From the IMG/VR virus record IMGVR_UViG_3300036944_000646, positions 1 to 43,059 of that record: 43,059 bases of DNA. One strand, given 5' to 3'. Position 1 is the stretch's first letter. Every line of letters begins with the position of its first letter. Below, piece after piece: positions 10,568-19,924 of the stretch. Below the pieces are notes generated by a model that saw only the letters and a list, made by a program, of their open reading frames with translations, made no database searches and had not been told where the DNA came from. A program made the position numbers and the translations under genes. Source of the stretch: a virus.

Positions 10568-11152
10568 TTATATATCAAATTCGTTATATGCACCTAAAAG
10601 ATTCTTGTCCTCTTCCTCTTTTGTCATTTTGTAATCTGATGATTTAAAAATATGTGATATCTTCATTCTTGGTTCAATCATAACATAACGTTTCCAATAA
10701 ACAGGGTATGTGCTACTTACTGTTCTACTAAAATCTCTTGTTGGATTAAACGCCCATAATTCATGATTTTTAAATCTATATTTATTACCATATGTGGTAT
10801 AAAATATTTTTGCAATATGTTGATCACTTTCCCAGTTTCTATGCTTGATTTTCTGCATAAATTCTAAACTTGTTTTCATGTCCATGTTATATCTTTTTTT
10901 AGATGGTGGACAAGTGCCGATAAAAATGTGACCTATTTGAGAAGGCAGTTCAACACCATCTCTTTTGTCTATTACAGTTTCCCATATGTTTTCATTAAAT
11001 CTGTATATTATTTTTTTAATTTGTTCATATGTCAATGACTCATATTGTGGAAAACGTGTCTTTAAACTTTTTTCAAATTCAGGATTTAATATACTAGATC
11101 TTGTTCTTCTAAAACGCGGAGCATTTAAATCTGGTTTAACTATTGAGTTCAT
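10568..11152 (-). CDS. Conserved crAss-like phage protein of unknown function, 194 aa
   Basis: Basic protein opening with PRFRRTRSSILNPEF and containing HIFIGTCPPSKKR, HRNWESDQHIAKIFYTTYG and KNHELWAFNP. I recall this motif series from proteins of similar length in other crAss-like and Bacteroidetes phages, none with a known function. No catalytic motif or membrane segment is evident. The high Arg/Lys content and aromatic residues would suit a nucleic-acid-facing or assembly role, but that is speculation. The gene lies between the metallophosphoesterase and the connector-like protein with short spacers. Confidence 0.55.
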   Translation of the reverse strand: MNSIVKPDLNAPRFRRTRSSILNPEFEKSLKTRFPQYESLTYEQIKKIIYRFNENIWETVIDKRDGVELPSQIGHIFIGTCPPSKKRYNMDMKTSLEFMQKIKHRNWESDQHIAKIFYTTYGNKYRFKNHELWAFNPTRDFSRTVSSTYPVYWKRYVMIEPRMKISHIFKSSDYKMTKEEEDKNLLGAYNEFDI

Positions 11153-11213
11153 ACAGTTTACATTAAGAATTTACTAAAAATTTGGTAGATATTAAAAGAT
11201 TTATACAACTATA

Positions 11214-12485
11214 TTACAGTGTGTACACAAATTCTGATATCAATCCTTTATTTATTTCATGTATGTGCATGATGGCAGCTCTTTGATTACCAGTCCATTT
11301 GTTATGGTAATGGTAATAATCTGAGGAAGTAAGTGCAGGAATAATTCGTGTAACAAATCCTTGTTCTTCATTTTCAGTAATTACCTCTTTTGTTTTTCTA
11401 CCGTGGTAATGTCCTGTATATAAAATACGATGAGTTGCGTCACCCCATTCAGTAGGAAACTCTACAGCATATACTAATGGGTTATTTTTAGAAGACACAT
11501 CTCCATGTTCTACAGCAATCATGTTTTTACCGTACACAATTACTTTACGTTCTGCATATTCTACATTAAATGATATATCATAATCATTTCTAAATACTTG
11601 AGAAACAGCGTGTATCATATGATATGATGATAATCTATCGTGATTACCAGGTACAAATACAACTTCAAGTTTATCACAAAAAGGTTTTAATCTATTTACA
11701 GCAATACACACAGCATCAAATGCTTTTAAATATGCTTTAGTTGCAACTTCTGAATTTTCTACAGGTGTTCCTTTTGTAGTCGTACCATCAAAAGTATCCA
11801 TGTTTAATGTATCAGGTCCTATTATAAATACAATCTTATCTAAATAATAGTTCTTGTATGCTTTACCTACAAGATATAACAAAGCAGTATCCATAATTTC
11901 TGCCATGTTCTCATTACCAGGTTTACCAAAGTGTAAGTCTTGTAAAGAAATAACCCCGCACACTTTTTCAGTTGATACTGGGTTTAAGTGAATGGGGTTA
12001 ATGTCTTTGTAAACAGGTAACTTATATGTTGTGAGTTGTTGTAAGAAAGATTGTTGTATAACCTGTGCTTGCGGGAGTTTTGTAATTAATGCTGAAACTA
12101 ACCATTTATTGTTTTGTTCCTTATTCCAAAACTGTGATAACTTCCATTGCGTAGTATCTATACCTAGCATTGCAATTATCTCGTCAGGTGTTCTAGGTTC
12201 TGTTGTAGAGAGTGCTGTTATTTTACTTGTACCATTATCTACGTTTTCATGAATTTCTACAATTTTAGAAAAATCAGGTGCATCATGTGGTAACACTTTT
12301 TTATCTATTTGTGAAAATAAATCATCATTAAGAATCACATTTTCACCAAGATTTAATATTGTATCTGTAACTTCTTTTTTAATTGTTTTGTAATCTGATA
12401 AAGATAATGCTAATCTTGATGCTTCTTCTTGATTAGACTTTTTTCTTTTTAATCCTTGGTAAACTAATTTGCTTATAAGTGCCAT
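11214..12485 (-). CDS. Calcineurin-like metallophosphoesterase, 423 aa
   Basis: Residues about 180-400 carry the binuclear-metal phosphoesterase motif series: SLQDLHFG (D-x-H), IIGPDTLNMD where the family usually has GD/GND, VPGNHDR, EHGD and TGHYHG. These enzymes hydrolyse phosphomonoesters or phosphodiesters; relatives include SbcD-type nucleases and cyclic-nucleotide phosphodiesterases. The first 170 residues are helical and basic and lack a clear family. The gene is first after a strong terminator and has its own TTTG-N21-TATATTTG promoter, so it heads the tail operon. Substrate unknown: DNA processing is plausible, and hydrolysis of a defence-signalling nucleotide is an untested alternative. 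The Pro in the second motif is a mild departure from consensus. Confidence 0.8.
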   Translation of the reverse strand: MALISKLVYQGLKRKKSNQEEASRLALSLSDYKTIKKEVTDTILNLGENVILNDDLFSQIDKKVLPHDAPDFSKIVEIHENVDNGTSKITALSTTEPRTPDEIIAMLGIDTTQWKLSQFWNKEQNNKWLVSALITKLPQAQVIQQSFLQQLTTYKLPVYKDINPIHLNPVSTEKVCGVISLQDLHFGKPGNENMAEIMDTALLYLVGKAYKNYYLDKIVFIIGPDTLNMDTFDGTTTKGTPVENSEVATKAYLKAFDAVCIAVNRLKPFCDKLEVVFVPGNHDRLSSYHMIHAVSQVFRNDYDISFNVEYAERKVIVYGKNMIAVEHGDVSSKNNPLVYAVEFPTEWGDATHRILYTGHYHGRKTKEVITENEEQGFVTRIIPALTSSDYYHYHNKWTGNQRAAIMHIHEINKGLISEFVYTL

Positions 12486-12508
12486 AGTATTAATATTTTA
12501 GAGTTATA

Positions 12509-12541
12509 CAAATATAGTTATTTTTAATTATAAAAAACAAA
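12509..12541 (-). promoter_or_regulatory. Bacteroidetes-type promoter for the tail operon
   Basis: On the minus strand TTTG (12541-12538), a 21-nt spacer and TATATTTG (12516-12509) reproduce the Bacteroidetes -33/-7 consensus. The -7 box ends 23 nt before the metallophosphoesterase ATG. The same boxes with the same spacer occur at 37.6 kb. The -33 box overlaps the U-tract of the preceding terminator, so termination and re-initiation are packed together. Confidence 0.75.
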
Positions 12542-12561
12542 CCCTCGTATTTCTACAAGGG
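12532..12561 (-). terminator. Rho-independent terminator after the fibre operon
   Basis: In minus-strand sense CCCTTGTA-GAAA-TACGAGGG forms an 8-bp stem (one G-U pair) with a GAAA tetraloop at 12561-12542, followed by TTTGTTTTTT. It lies 42 nt beyond the stop of the 1051-aa fibre gene and separates the fibre operon from the tail operon. Confidence 0.85.
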
Positions 12562-12603
12562 AATGTTCTATCTATGGAAAACCAACAAACCATAAATATG
12601 TTA

Positions 12604-15600
12604 TCATGGATAGTATCCATTATCTGTAAGTGCTGTATCAAATATAGAAGAAGCTCCAGGTTCTGTTTGAGTTTGAGAATACATAAAGTAATCATTACTA
12701 TTTAAAGTAACAGATGGAGTAGGTGCAGAATTAATATTAATAGAATCTATATAAAAGCCATTTCCTGCAGAAGATAAACCTGTAAGAGGAGATAAATGTT
12801 CTCTCATAAATGCTATATATACATTTTGACCAGCATATGCTGAAAGATCAACTATTTTTTCTGTCCATTGTGTATGCACACCTGTTGGATTTAATATGGG
12901 ATCATATGTTAAATATGAAGAAGTATCTGAAGGTAAAGCATCAGACCAAGTTGCAACTGTTATAGTATAACTTGTAGTAACTCCTTGTAAAAATGTTGCA
13001 GGTGCAATCATTATTTTTAAATAAGTAGGGTTACCTCCAACACTAGCAGGATCAGCTACATCCATTTTTGCATAAAAACGCAATTGACCATTTGTTGGAA
13101 TTGTAACAGCAGGAGTTGCTAAATAATTTTTAGTTGTATTACCTGTGGTAGCATTTACCTTCATTATGTATGCTGAACGAGAACCTTGATAAAAATTACC
13201 AGCTCCTGCTATAGGTTGCCAATTATGTATTGATGTTAAATTAAATCCATTATTGAATATCATCCAAACACCTGAACTATTACTCCAAGTTGCAGGTAAT
13301 GAGCTAAATGTACTAGGTAAACTAGTAGTATCAAAACCTTCAGTAAAAGTTGGCGTACCTTGAGTAGCAGAACCAGTAATCAAGATTCCTGCACAATCTA
13401 TATACTCATACTCATAAGGTTTACCTGTACCACCTGCAGTTAATAAATATTGTCTACAAGGATAAGGTGTTAGAACATGTGTAGTTATAAATTTTACAGG
13501 TCCTGCAACATTTGTAACTGGAGCAGTTATAATAGATCTATTAATAAAAGTATATACTTTATTGTGTACTAAACTTGTATTAGTTTTTGTTTCAGTTATA
13601 ATACTTCCATTTCTATTAACATATGCAATTGTAAATGATGCACCAGACCCTGCTTCAATTAAATAACTATTTGCAGATAAACCAAAACATGATACAACAT
13701 TTTGTGTGTTAATAAGAGAAGTATATGTAATTTGTTGACAGTCGTCATCAAATATTTCATCCAATGTTTGTGTAACATTTAATTGATCTTTGTATGTAAC
13801 AGAACCACCAGTTGGAAATAATATATCAGGATTATGCATTGTGCCAATGTATCTAGCAGTTGTAGTAGCTAAACATTGTTGTATATAATTTACAGAACCT
13901 GTGCTTAATATAAATGTTACGTAAAGATTAGTTATGTTAGAAAGTAATTGTATACCAATATATTTACCAGTATAAACACACGGAGTTACTTTATCAGACA
14001 TGTATACAATATCTCCAACAGAAATAGTATTTGTAAATACACCTAATGGTCTGTATACGTACACTAAAACATAATCATCAAGTGTACATACATTAGGATC
14101 TGGTGTTGAGTAACCATAAACTGCAGAAGACTTTATAATAGCTAACCTTGCAGGTTGAAATACTCTAACAGGTACATTTTCACAACAGTTGCATGCTTTC
14201 GTAGATAATAATTGTAATACAGTTTCTACAGGTGTATCCGTTAATATTCCAGCACAAGCAATATTGGGTCCTGTATAATTAACACAAGCACTATCGTAAG
14301 TAATACCACACGCTACATCAGAAAGATCTGGTAAAGGTAATGTTGTAGTAAAGTCTAAACATGTTGATGGTGTATCTGGTGTTGGTGAATTGCTCATTGT
14401 AATTTGTGTTAATAAATTATTATAACCAGTAGTATTATTATATGTAATATTAGAATTTGCTAATCTAATACAATACTCAGGTCTAGATTCTAAATTGATA
14501 TCTGCGATTTGTAATAACAAATTATATTGACCATCAGGAATATCATTAACTAAAGATTGAGAAATAGTTTGATTAGATGTCCAAAATCTAGTATCAACGT
14601 TTAATTGTTTTTTATATTCAACACCTGAAGCATTTTTAAAAATTAAATAAACTTTTTTAAGTGTTAATATGTTTCCATAACCAACATTTAAAATATTCAT
14701 TGTAACATCAATTGTTGTTCCAACAATCACTGTTATAAAATTTAATTGTAAACGATATCCTAAATTTCTAACTATTTCATTGTAATAACCTTGAGATGTC
14801 CATTGATCCCAAATTTCTGTAAAATAATCTCTATTTAATGTTGAAAAATTTAAAGCATTTAATTCTATAACTGCATTACTACCATTTGTTCTAAGTCCAC
14901 TATCACAACTATTAAATCCATTAGTTTCACCATTCATTGGTAAATATTGTGAAGAGTTTGCAATAAAATTATAATCAGTTGTTCCTATTGGATTTGTACA
15001 TTGTGTACTAACATCGTAAGTACCCATGTCACCATAGTTGTTAAGAAAAGCATCATTATAAAAACCAACTCTTGCAGTTGCAGTATTTTGAAAAGCTGTT
15101 GAGTTATTTAAAGTTGTACTACCATACATTTGACGTTTAGCATTTGCAGATCTAACTTGTATAGGTATGCTTGGATTAAAAGCAGCCAACATTGTATCAA
15201 CAACGTTTTTTCTATTTAACCATTGAGTTGGGTTTATTGAACCTTCGTCTCCAAATTCAGAACTACCGCCTGTATAATACCATTCACCATAAACCCCAAT
15301 AAATCCAGATTGTACAGATATAATAATATCTCTGTTTAAATTAATAACTGCACTTAACTGATTAATGTGATCTATTATAGTTTGTTTATTTGGTTGAACT
15401 ACTGATAAGTTTTCAAGAATGTATGCAGGTCTAAGAATAACTTTTAATCCTGCCTGTCTTATTCTATCAAAATCAGTTTGTAAATTAGATAAATAAGTAT
15501 CAGTAATAACGCTACCATTATTTATAAATTCAGTTAGCAATACATATCTGTAAATAACTGTAACTTTATCAACGCCAGTTCTCCATCCTGTAATTTCTAA

Positions 15601-15759
15601 GTAATCTATAAAACGATAAGTACCGTCACTATTTAAATTTTTAGAATATTTTTGTAAACCTCTTTCAGGATTTGCAAATATAGTAGTATTGTCTCCAGTG
15701 TAATAAAAAGTAGATGATGTGTTTGTTGGGCATGTTGGACATGGAGTATTAGGAAACAT
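12604..15759 (-). CDS. Tail fibre/adhesin with DUF4874-DUF4832 and choice-of-anchor-J-like domains, 1051 aa
   Basis: Residues about 28-215 look like DUF4874 (NPERGLQKY near the start, LKVILRPAY, FIGVYGEWYY), a TIM-barrel glycosidase-like domain. Residues about 215-450 resemble the linked DUF4832 (ending PEYCIRLANSN ... GYNNLLTQI). A Cys-rich ACVNYTGPNIAC module follows at about 490-535 and recurs in two neighbouring genes. The C-terminal quarter (about 800-1030) begins FTEGFDTTSLP and ends GNGFYIDSININ, as in choice-of-anchor-J/cleaved-adhesin domains of Bacteroidetes surface proteins. The protein is probably a receptor-binding or glycan-degrading fibre. No signal peptide is seen, consistent with virion assembly. 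The domain set suggests capture from host secreted proteins. Family calls are from remembered motifs; enzymatic activity is unproven. Confidence 0.7.
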   Translation of the reverse strand: MFPNTPCPTCPTNTSSTFYYTGDNTTIFANPERGLQKYSKNLNSDGTYRFIDYLEITGWRTGVDKVTVIYRYVLLTEFINNGSVITDTYLSNLQTDFDRIRQAGLKVILRPAYILENLSVVQPNKQTIIDHINQLSAVINLNRDIIISVQSGFIGVYGEWYYTGGSSEFGDEGSINPTQWLNRKNVVDTMLAAFNPSIPIQVRSANAKRQMYGSTTLNNSTAFQNTATARVGFYNDAFLNNYGDMGTYDVSTQCTNPIGTTDYNFIANSSQYLPMNGETNGFNSCDSGLRTNGSNAVIELNALNFSTLNRDYFTEIWDQWTSQGYYNEIVRNLGYRLQLNFITVIVGTTIDVTMNILNVGYGNILTLKKVYLIFKNASGVEYKKQLNVDTRFWTSNQTISQSLVNDIPDGQYNLLLQIADINLESRPEYCIRLANSNITYNNTTGYNNLLTQITMSNSPTPDTPSTCLDFTTTLPLPDLSDVACGITYDSACVNYTGPNIACAGILTDTPVETVLQLLSTKACNCCENVPVRVFQPARLAIIKSSAVYGYSTPDPNVCTLDDYVLVYVYRPLGVFTNTISVGDIVYMSDKVTPCVYTGKYIGIQLLSNITNLYVTFILSTGSVNYIQQCLATTTARYIGTMHNPDILFPTGGSVTYKDQLNVTQTLDEIFDDDCQQITYTSLINTQNVVSCFGLSANSYLIEAGSGASFTIAYVNRNGSIITETKTNTSLVHNKVYTFINRSIITAPVTNVAGPVKFITTHVLTPYPCRQYLLTAGGTGKPYEYEYIDCAGILITGSATQGTPTFTEGFDTTSLPSTFSSLPATWSNSSGVWMIFNNGFNLTSIHNWQPIAGAGNFYQGSRSAYIMKVNATTGNTTKNYLATPAVTIPTNGQLRFYAKMDVADPASVGGNPTYLKIMIAPATFLQGVTTSYTITVATWSDALPSDTSSYLTYDPILNPTGVHTQWTEKIVDLSAYAGQNVYIAFMREHLSPLTGLSSAGNGFYIDSININSAPTPSVTLNSNDYFMYSQTQTEPGASSIFDTALTDNGYYP

Positions 15760-15781
15760 CTTTACTATTTTTAATTATTAA

Positions 15782-16408
15782 TTACCACCAGTTTTTAATA
15801 CCTGTACCAGTACCAGCATAAACATCACTACCATCATAATATGATACAAAACCTTGATTGTCTAACATTGCTGTTAAAAATGATGTAATAGGAAAACCTG
15901 GTGATAAATTACCAAGTAGTTTTAATTTAGCTAACACTAAACATAAAGAACTTTCATTATTTACAGTTCCGTATTCACGTATTCCAGCTTGATATAAACC
16001 ATTACTCAAAGGAGAAACTGTTGTATCCTGTATAAGATTACTAAATTCTGTAGAACAAGAATTAAAAGTATTACAACATAGTAAAGGATTAATATTAGCA
16101 ACATTATCTACTATTGTAAATGCATAAGCAGCATTTTGTATATCGTAATTATCACAACATTCAGATTTTATTCCGATTGTGTCAAATATAGAATCTACTA
16201 AAACATCTTCACTTGTTACTGTGTTATATGCGGGACCTAAATATATAAAATCTCCACAATCAGAATAACAATATTCATCAGAAGAACCAAGATTAACAAA
16301 ATTATTATCTGCAACTAGTGTTTCAATACTATCTGTATTTCCTGTAGTATTATATAATCCCATTATATAATCTATATAACTTACTATTGGATTTTTTGTA
16401 CAAGCCAT
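15782..16408 (-). CDS. Short Cys-rich fibre-associated protein, 208 aa (paralogue of the next gene)
   Basis: Contains CCDNYDIQNAAYAF, CCNTFNSCSTEF, IREYGTVNNESSLC and VSYYDGSD. These align in order with FNSCATTF, ICEYGGFNNVSGLC and IVYCDPIN in the adjacent 276-aa protein, so the two are tandem paralogues. It is rich in Cys, Asn and Tyr with no signal peptide. Position in the fibre operon suggests a small virion decoration or fibre-tip subunit. Function not recognised. Confidence 0.6.
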   Translation of the reverse strand: MACTKNPIVSYIDYIMGLYNTTGNTDSIETLVADNNFVNLGSSDEYCYSDCGDFIYLGPAYNTVTSEDVLVDSIFDTIGIKSECCDNYDIQNAAYAFTIVDNVANINPLLCCNTFNSCSTEFSNLIQDTTVSPLSNGLYQAGIREYGTVNNESSLCLVLAKLKLLGNLSPGFPITSFLTAMLDNQGFVSYYDGSDVYAGTGTGIKNWW

Positions 16409-16442
16409 TTTATTAGTTTTTATTTATTATTGTTTAATATTA

Positions 16443-17273
16443 TTATTTAGAAACAAGAGGAGCAGGACATTCGCACAAATTAACATAATAATTATCAAAT
16501 GCAGAAAATCCTCCAATTAAAGTGTTTCCATTTATAGGATCACAATAAACTATTAAATCATTAGAATAAATAGCTTCCATTATAGATGTAATTTCAGCAG
16601 TTGTAAATAATTCAGTAAGTATGTTATTTAACTCACATAAACCAGAAACATTGTTAAAACCTCCATATTCACAAATATCGGCAATTCCAAGTCCAGGATT
16701 TAATTCACCATCAAGCGTAGGATCAAATAATGTTAAAAAGGTTGTAGCACAAGAATTAAAATTTGACCAATTATTAGTAATAGGTTCTACATTTGAAGGT
16801 GTTAAGTCTTTTAAATAATTATACATATCATCACATCTTGAATCACTCAAAATTAATGAATAAACAATGCCATCAGGACAACAGTATTGACATTTTTTTA
16901 ATACTATACCTGCTTTTAATAGGTCATCTGCTACATCAACTAATAACCACTCATCATCCTGTGCAAATAATGAATCATATGTAAATCTTAATCTTTCAAA
17001 GAATACTCTAAGAGGATTAATACATTCTGTTTTATTACAACACAAACAAATGTTTGCAGCTATTGTTTGAATAACTGTATTTAAATTTGTGTTAGTAGGG
17101 ATATTCATACATGTAATTGCTGGACCTGTGTAGTTAACACAAGCAGCATCATACAATTCTTCACACTCAGTTCCTACACATGTAGGTGGAACAGGTGGTG
17201 TAGGAGGTACAGGAGGTGGACAACAATTTCCACAATTACAACCTTGGGTACAGTTTGAATTTAAACAAGACAT
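16443..17273 (-). CDS. Cys/Pro-rich fibre-associated protein with shared GP module, 276 aa
   Basis: The N terminus is packed with Cys (CTQGCNCGNCC), then a proline-rich linker (PPPVPPTPPVPP). Next comes the module AACVNYTGPAITC ... ICLCC shared with the 1051-aa fibre and, more distantly, the 539-aa protein. The C-terminal half is paralogous to the 208-aa neighbour. The module probably forms a small disulfide- or metal-stabilised joint at a common docking point; this is inference. It starts 13 nt after the upstream stop. Confidence 0.6.
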   Translation of the reverse strand: MSCLNSNCTQGCNCGNCCPPPVPPTPPVPPTCVGTECEELYDAACVNYTGPAITCMNIPTNTNLNTVIQTIAANICLCCNKTECINPLRVFFERLRFTYDSLFAQDDEWLLVDVADDLLKAGIVLKKCQYCCPDGIVYSLILSDSRCDDMYNYLKDLTPSNVEPITNNWSNFNSCATTFLTLFDPTLDGELNPGLGIADICEYGGFNNVSGLCELNNILTELFTTAEITSIMEAIYSNDLIVYCDPINGNTLIGGFSAFDNYYVNLCECPAPLVSK

Positions 17274-17286
17274 ATTTTTTATTTAT

Positions 17287-18906
17287 TTATGGTTCACAAG
17301 GACTTATATAAGTTGGATCAAATTGAGCGTTAGCATATGATATAGAAATTCCACACTCAAGATCTCTTTCTAAAGGACCACATGTACCATCAATACATAC
17401 GGTTTGATCTTCTGAAACATAAGTATAAAGAACTTCATAATCTCCAACTGGTATTGAAACAAGTACATCCTCATAAGCATCCATACCAGCATATGAACAA
17501 CTATAAACTAGAAAACGTACTACCACATCAATAGGTGCAGCTAATGTATTTACAGCTGGTAAACCAGTACTAGCATTAACCATTCTTACAGCAAGTCTTC
17601 TTCTTGTACGTGTATAGGGTGTATCAATTAAATCAGCATCTGTGCAAACAAGTGATACAGTGTCTAAAGGTGTTGTATTAGCTTGAATTAAAAAACCAAT
17701 AGCTGGTACAATTATAACGCTGTTTAACAATGCGCGATTAGAACTACCACAACTATAAACAGAAGTAACTGTAATGTTATATACAGTACTTGTTATAAAT
17801 GCTGTACTTAATATATTATAAATATAGTCATCTACACCTGTATTAAAATTAACAGTTTTTGTATAAATCGGTGATGCAAATAAAGTATCTGATACTTGAT
17901 AAACATTAATTTCAAACATTATTGGTGTTTGAATACCTGATACAGATGATACACTCCAAGATAAAGCTCCATATGTTATACCAGGTGCAATAGAATAATC
18001 TTCTACTCCTACTAAAATACATGGGTTTTCAGGTATACTATTAAAGTATTGCACCATTGTATTTCTCAAATCTTGCATTGTTAACCATAAATTAGAAAAC
18101 GAATCTGCAAGTGTATTTGGATTTATAACCCATCCACTCATATCTCTCATAAATAATGAAGGATATAAAAGCTGAGGTTGATTTGCTAATGTTGGTATTT
18201 CTCTACCAATAGCCGTAGTTAAAGAAGAAGGTGTACCAATTACACTACTTAAATTACAATAGGTGCGTTCAAAATTATAAAACGCTTCTTGTATTAAGAT
18301 AAGTGTGTTTGGTGTAGAAGATGACGCACATTGAGATATTACGTAAATGTCTGATGTTGAAGGAGTTGAAGGTAAAGCATCTACTTGTGTTTGAAGATCT
18401 GTTACTCTTGCACTAACAAGATTAATTTCATTCTGTTGACTATTAATAGCTGTAATGTTATCTACTATTCTTTGTGCTAAATAAACATTATATTCAGATT
18501 GAACAAGTTCTGTTACAACATCACCATCTTCATTTGTATAATATAATTCAACAGGTAATGGTAAAATTGGTTCACCAGATGGATCAACTGGAAAACTTAA
18601 TAATTCAGGAGCAGCTCCACCAGCACAAACACTATTAATTAATAACTGAACTAATTCTTGAAAGTTATCAGGTGGAATAGATTGAGGAGTAGGTAATAAA
18701 CACGTATAATCTAATTGTGTTATATCAACCATTTCTGAATTAATACTACACAATAAAGTGGCTAGTTTATATACAACTTCATCTATAGCATCACCTGCAC
18801 AAAGATTAATACATGGAATGTCTGGACCTTGCCATATCACACATGCTGTAGATATTTTTGGACAGTTTTCTCTATTAGAACCTGGATTTGAGATAGGTAC
18901 ACCCAT
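17287..18906 (-). CDS. Putative tail fibre protein with coiled coil, 539 aa
   Basis: The N-terminal 50 residues contain STACVIWQGPDIPC, a divergent copy of the module in the two downstream fibre proteins. Residues about 150-180 (INSQQNEINLVSARVTDLQ) form a clear heptad-type coiled coil, suggesting a trimeric fibre. The remainder is beta-rich with Ser/Thr and paired Cys (YSCGSSN, DGTCGPLERDLEC). It heads the downstream run of fibre genes and may serve as the proximal fibre to which the others attach through the shared module. Assigned as a fibre by composition and place, not by recognised homology. Confidence 0.55.
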   Translation of the reverse strand: MGVPISNPGSNRENCPKISTACVIWQGPDIPCINLCAGDAIDEVVYKLATLLCSINSEMVDITQLDYTCLLPTPQSIPPDNFQELVQLLINSVCAGGAAPELLSFPVDPSGEPILPLPVELYYTNEDGDVVTELVQSEYNVYLAQRIVDNITAINSQQNEINLVSARVTDLQTQVDALPSTPSTSDIYVISQCASSSTPNTLILIQEAFYNFERTYCNLSSVIGTPSSLTTAIGREIPTLANQPQLLYPSLFMRDMSGWVINPNTLADSFSNLWLTMQDLRNTMVQYFNSIPENPCILVGVEDYSIAPGITYGALSWSVSSVSGIQTPIMFEINVYQVSDTLFASPIYTKTVNFNTGVDDYIYNILSTAFITSTVYNITVTSVYSCGSSNRALLNSVIIVPAIGFLIQANTTPLDTVSLVCTDADLIDTPYTRTRRRLAVRMVNASTGLPAVNTLAAPIDVVVRFLVYSCSYAGMDAYEDVLVSIPVGDYEVLYTYVSEDQTVCIDGTCGPLERDLECGISISYANAQFDPTYISPCEP

Positions 18907-18907
18907 T

Positions 18908-19132
18908 TTATATTGTGTTTATTCGTTCTTCAATTTTTTCTAAAGTACAACTTCCAGGTGATAGACAACCACATGAATCTTGTTCTTGTTTACGTATTAA
19001 TATAATACGTAGATCATTTGCCAAATCTTCATCAACAGTTATAGTACACGCTTTTAAACCGTATCTTTTTTTTCTGTATTTTAAAAAAACCGATTGTGCA
19101 AACACTTCTGTAATGCGTATTAGCGTATCCAT
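18908..19132 (-). CDS. Small conserved protein, 74 aa
   Basis: Basic N-terminal part with LKYRKKRYGLKAC, then a C-terminal DSCGCLSPGSC cluster. It ends one base before the ATG of the 539-aa fibre gene, implying translational coupling. The reverse-strand frame here is also open, but the minus frame fits the operon. Function unknown; the Cys cluster matches the Cys-rich style of this fibre operon. Confidence 0.55.
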   Translation of the reverse strand: MDTLIRITEVFAQSVFLKYRKKRYGLKACTITVDEDLANDLRIILIRKQEQDSCGCLSPGSCTLEKIEERINTI

Positions 19133-19144
19133 AAGTTAGTTAAG

Positions 19145-19288
19145 TTACTTTGTTTGATTAGCTTGATTTTTTGCAACTTTTGCTTCATAGTCTGTAACGC
19201 AATTTACGCATACAATTTTACCATCAGAAGCTGTTCTTTTTTGACATCCACACCCTAGTGAGGAATAACAGTTTTGACATTGTGCCAT
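19145..19288 (-). CDS. 47-aa zinc-finger-like protein
   Basis: A short minus-strand frame begins MAQCQNCYSSLGCGCQKRTA and has CVNC near residues 27-30, giving CxxC, CxC and CxxC pairs suited to one or two zinc sites. It fits between the 189-aa gene and the 74-aa gene with 12-22 nt spacers, uses the local codon style and ends in TAA. I recall very similar Cys-rich miniproteins at this place in crAss-like phages. Function unknown. Confidence 0.65.
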   Translation of the reverse strand: MAQCQNCYSSLGCGCQKRTASDGKIVCVNCVTDYEAKVAKNQANQTK

Positions 19289-19310
19289 TGGTTTAAATAT
19301 TTATTGGTTA

Positions 19311-19880
19311 TTATCTAGTGCAACTTACGCAGCATCCTGTTAAATATTTATCTAACAATCTTTCTGCATATGTGTACATTTCAACTGCTTGCACAGGAGC
19401 ATTACAATACTCAGCTTTTGCTTTTGCAGCATCCATATACATTTTTATATATCTTAAATCATGCATTCTTTGATGTTGTTCAGCAGTAGGTTCACATGCT
19501 TGTAATTGTATTTTACATATTTCTGCATAATATCTATTCATCAAACGCGTGGTTCTTAAATGATAATACTGAACGTATACTGTTTCATTTGGTGAAACAC
19601 TATATTTAATTGTGTATAAACCATCAGGGAATGTATCCAGTGGATCATTAACTGCTGTTAACCCTAAATCATTACTTGATAAGTTTAATACAAACCCAGG
19701 AGGATTTAATCCATCTGCTTCACCATAGTAAATAGGAATAGAAAAACCAGGTAAGTATATGTCAATTCTTGGACAATCAATTGCCAATCCTGTACCATAT
19801 ACAGATGCATCAAGTATTCTTATAATATTCTCACAAGCTGTTTCTGGTATATCTAACGCAAGTGTATGTTTAATTGCCAT
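19311..19880 (-). CDS. Structural protein of unknown role, 189 aa
   Basis: The first 110 residues are beta-rich (IDIYLPGFSIPIYY, LYTIKYSVSPNETVYVQYYHLRT). The last 80 are helical with KAKAEYCNAPVQAVEMYTYAERLLDKYL and a CCVSC end. It is the first gene after a strong terminator, so it may begin the fibre unit, although I see no consensus promoter in the 112-bp gap upstream. Probably a collar or fibre-adaptor component by position. Confidence 0.5.
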   Translation of the reverse strand: MAIKHTLALDIPETACENIIRILDASVYGTGLAIDCPRIDIYLPGFSIPIYYGEADGLNPPGFVLNLSSNDLGLTAVNDPLDTFPDGLYTIKYSVSPNETVYVQYYHLRTTRLMNRYYAEICKIQLQACEPTAEQHQRMHDLRYIKMYMDAAKAKAEYCNAPVQAVEMYTYAERLLDKYLTGCCVSCTR

Positions 19881-19924
19881 AATTGATTCAGTATTAACAT
19901 CATTACATAAAGAATTTACGAAAA

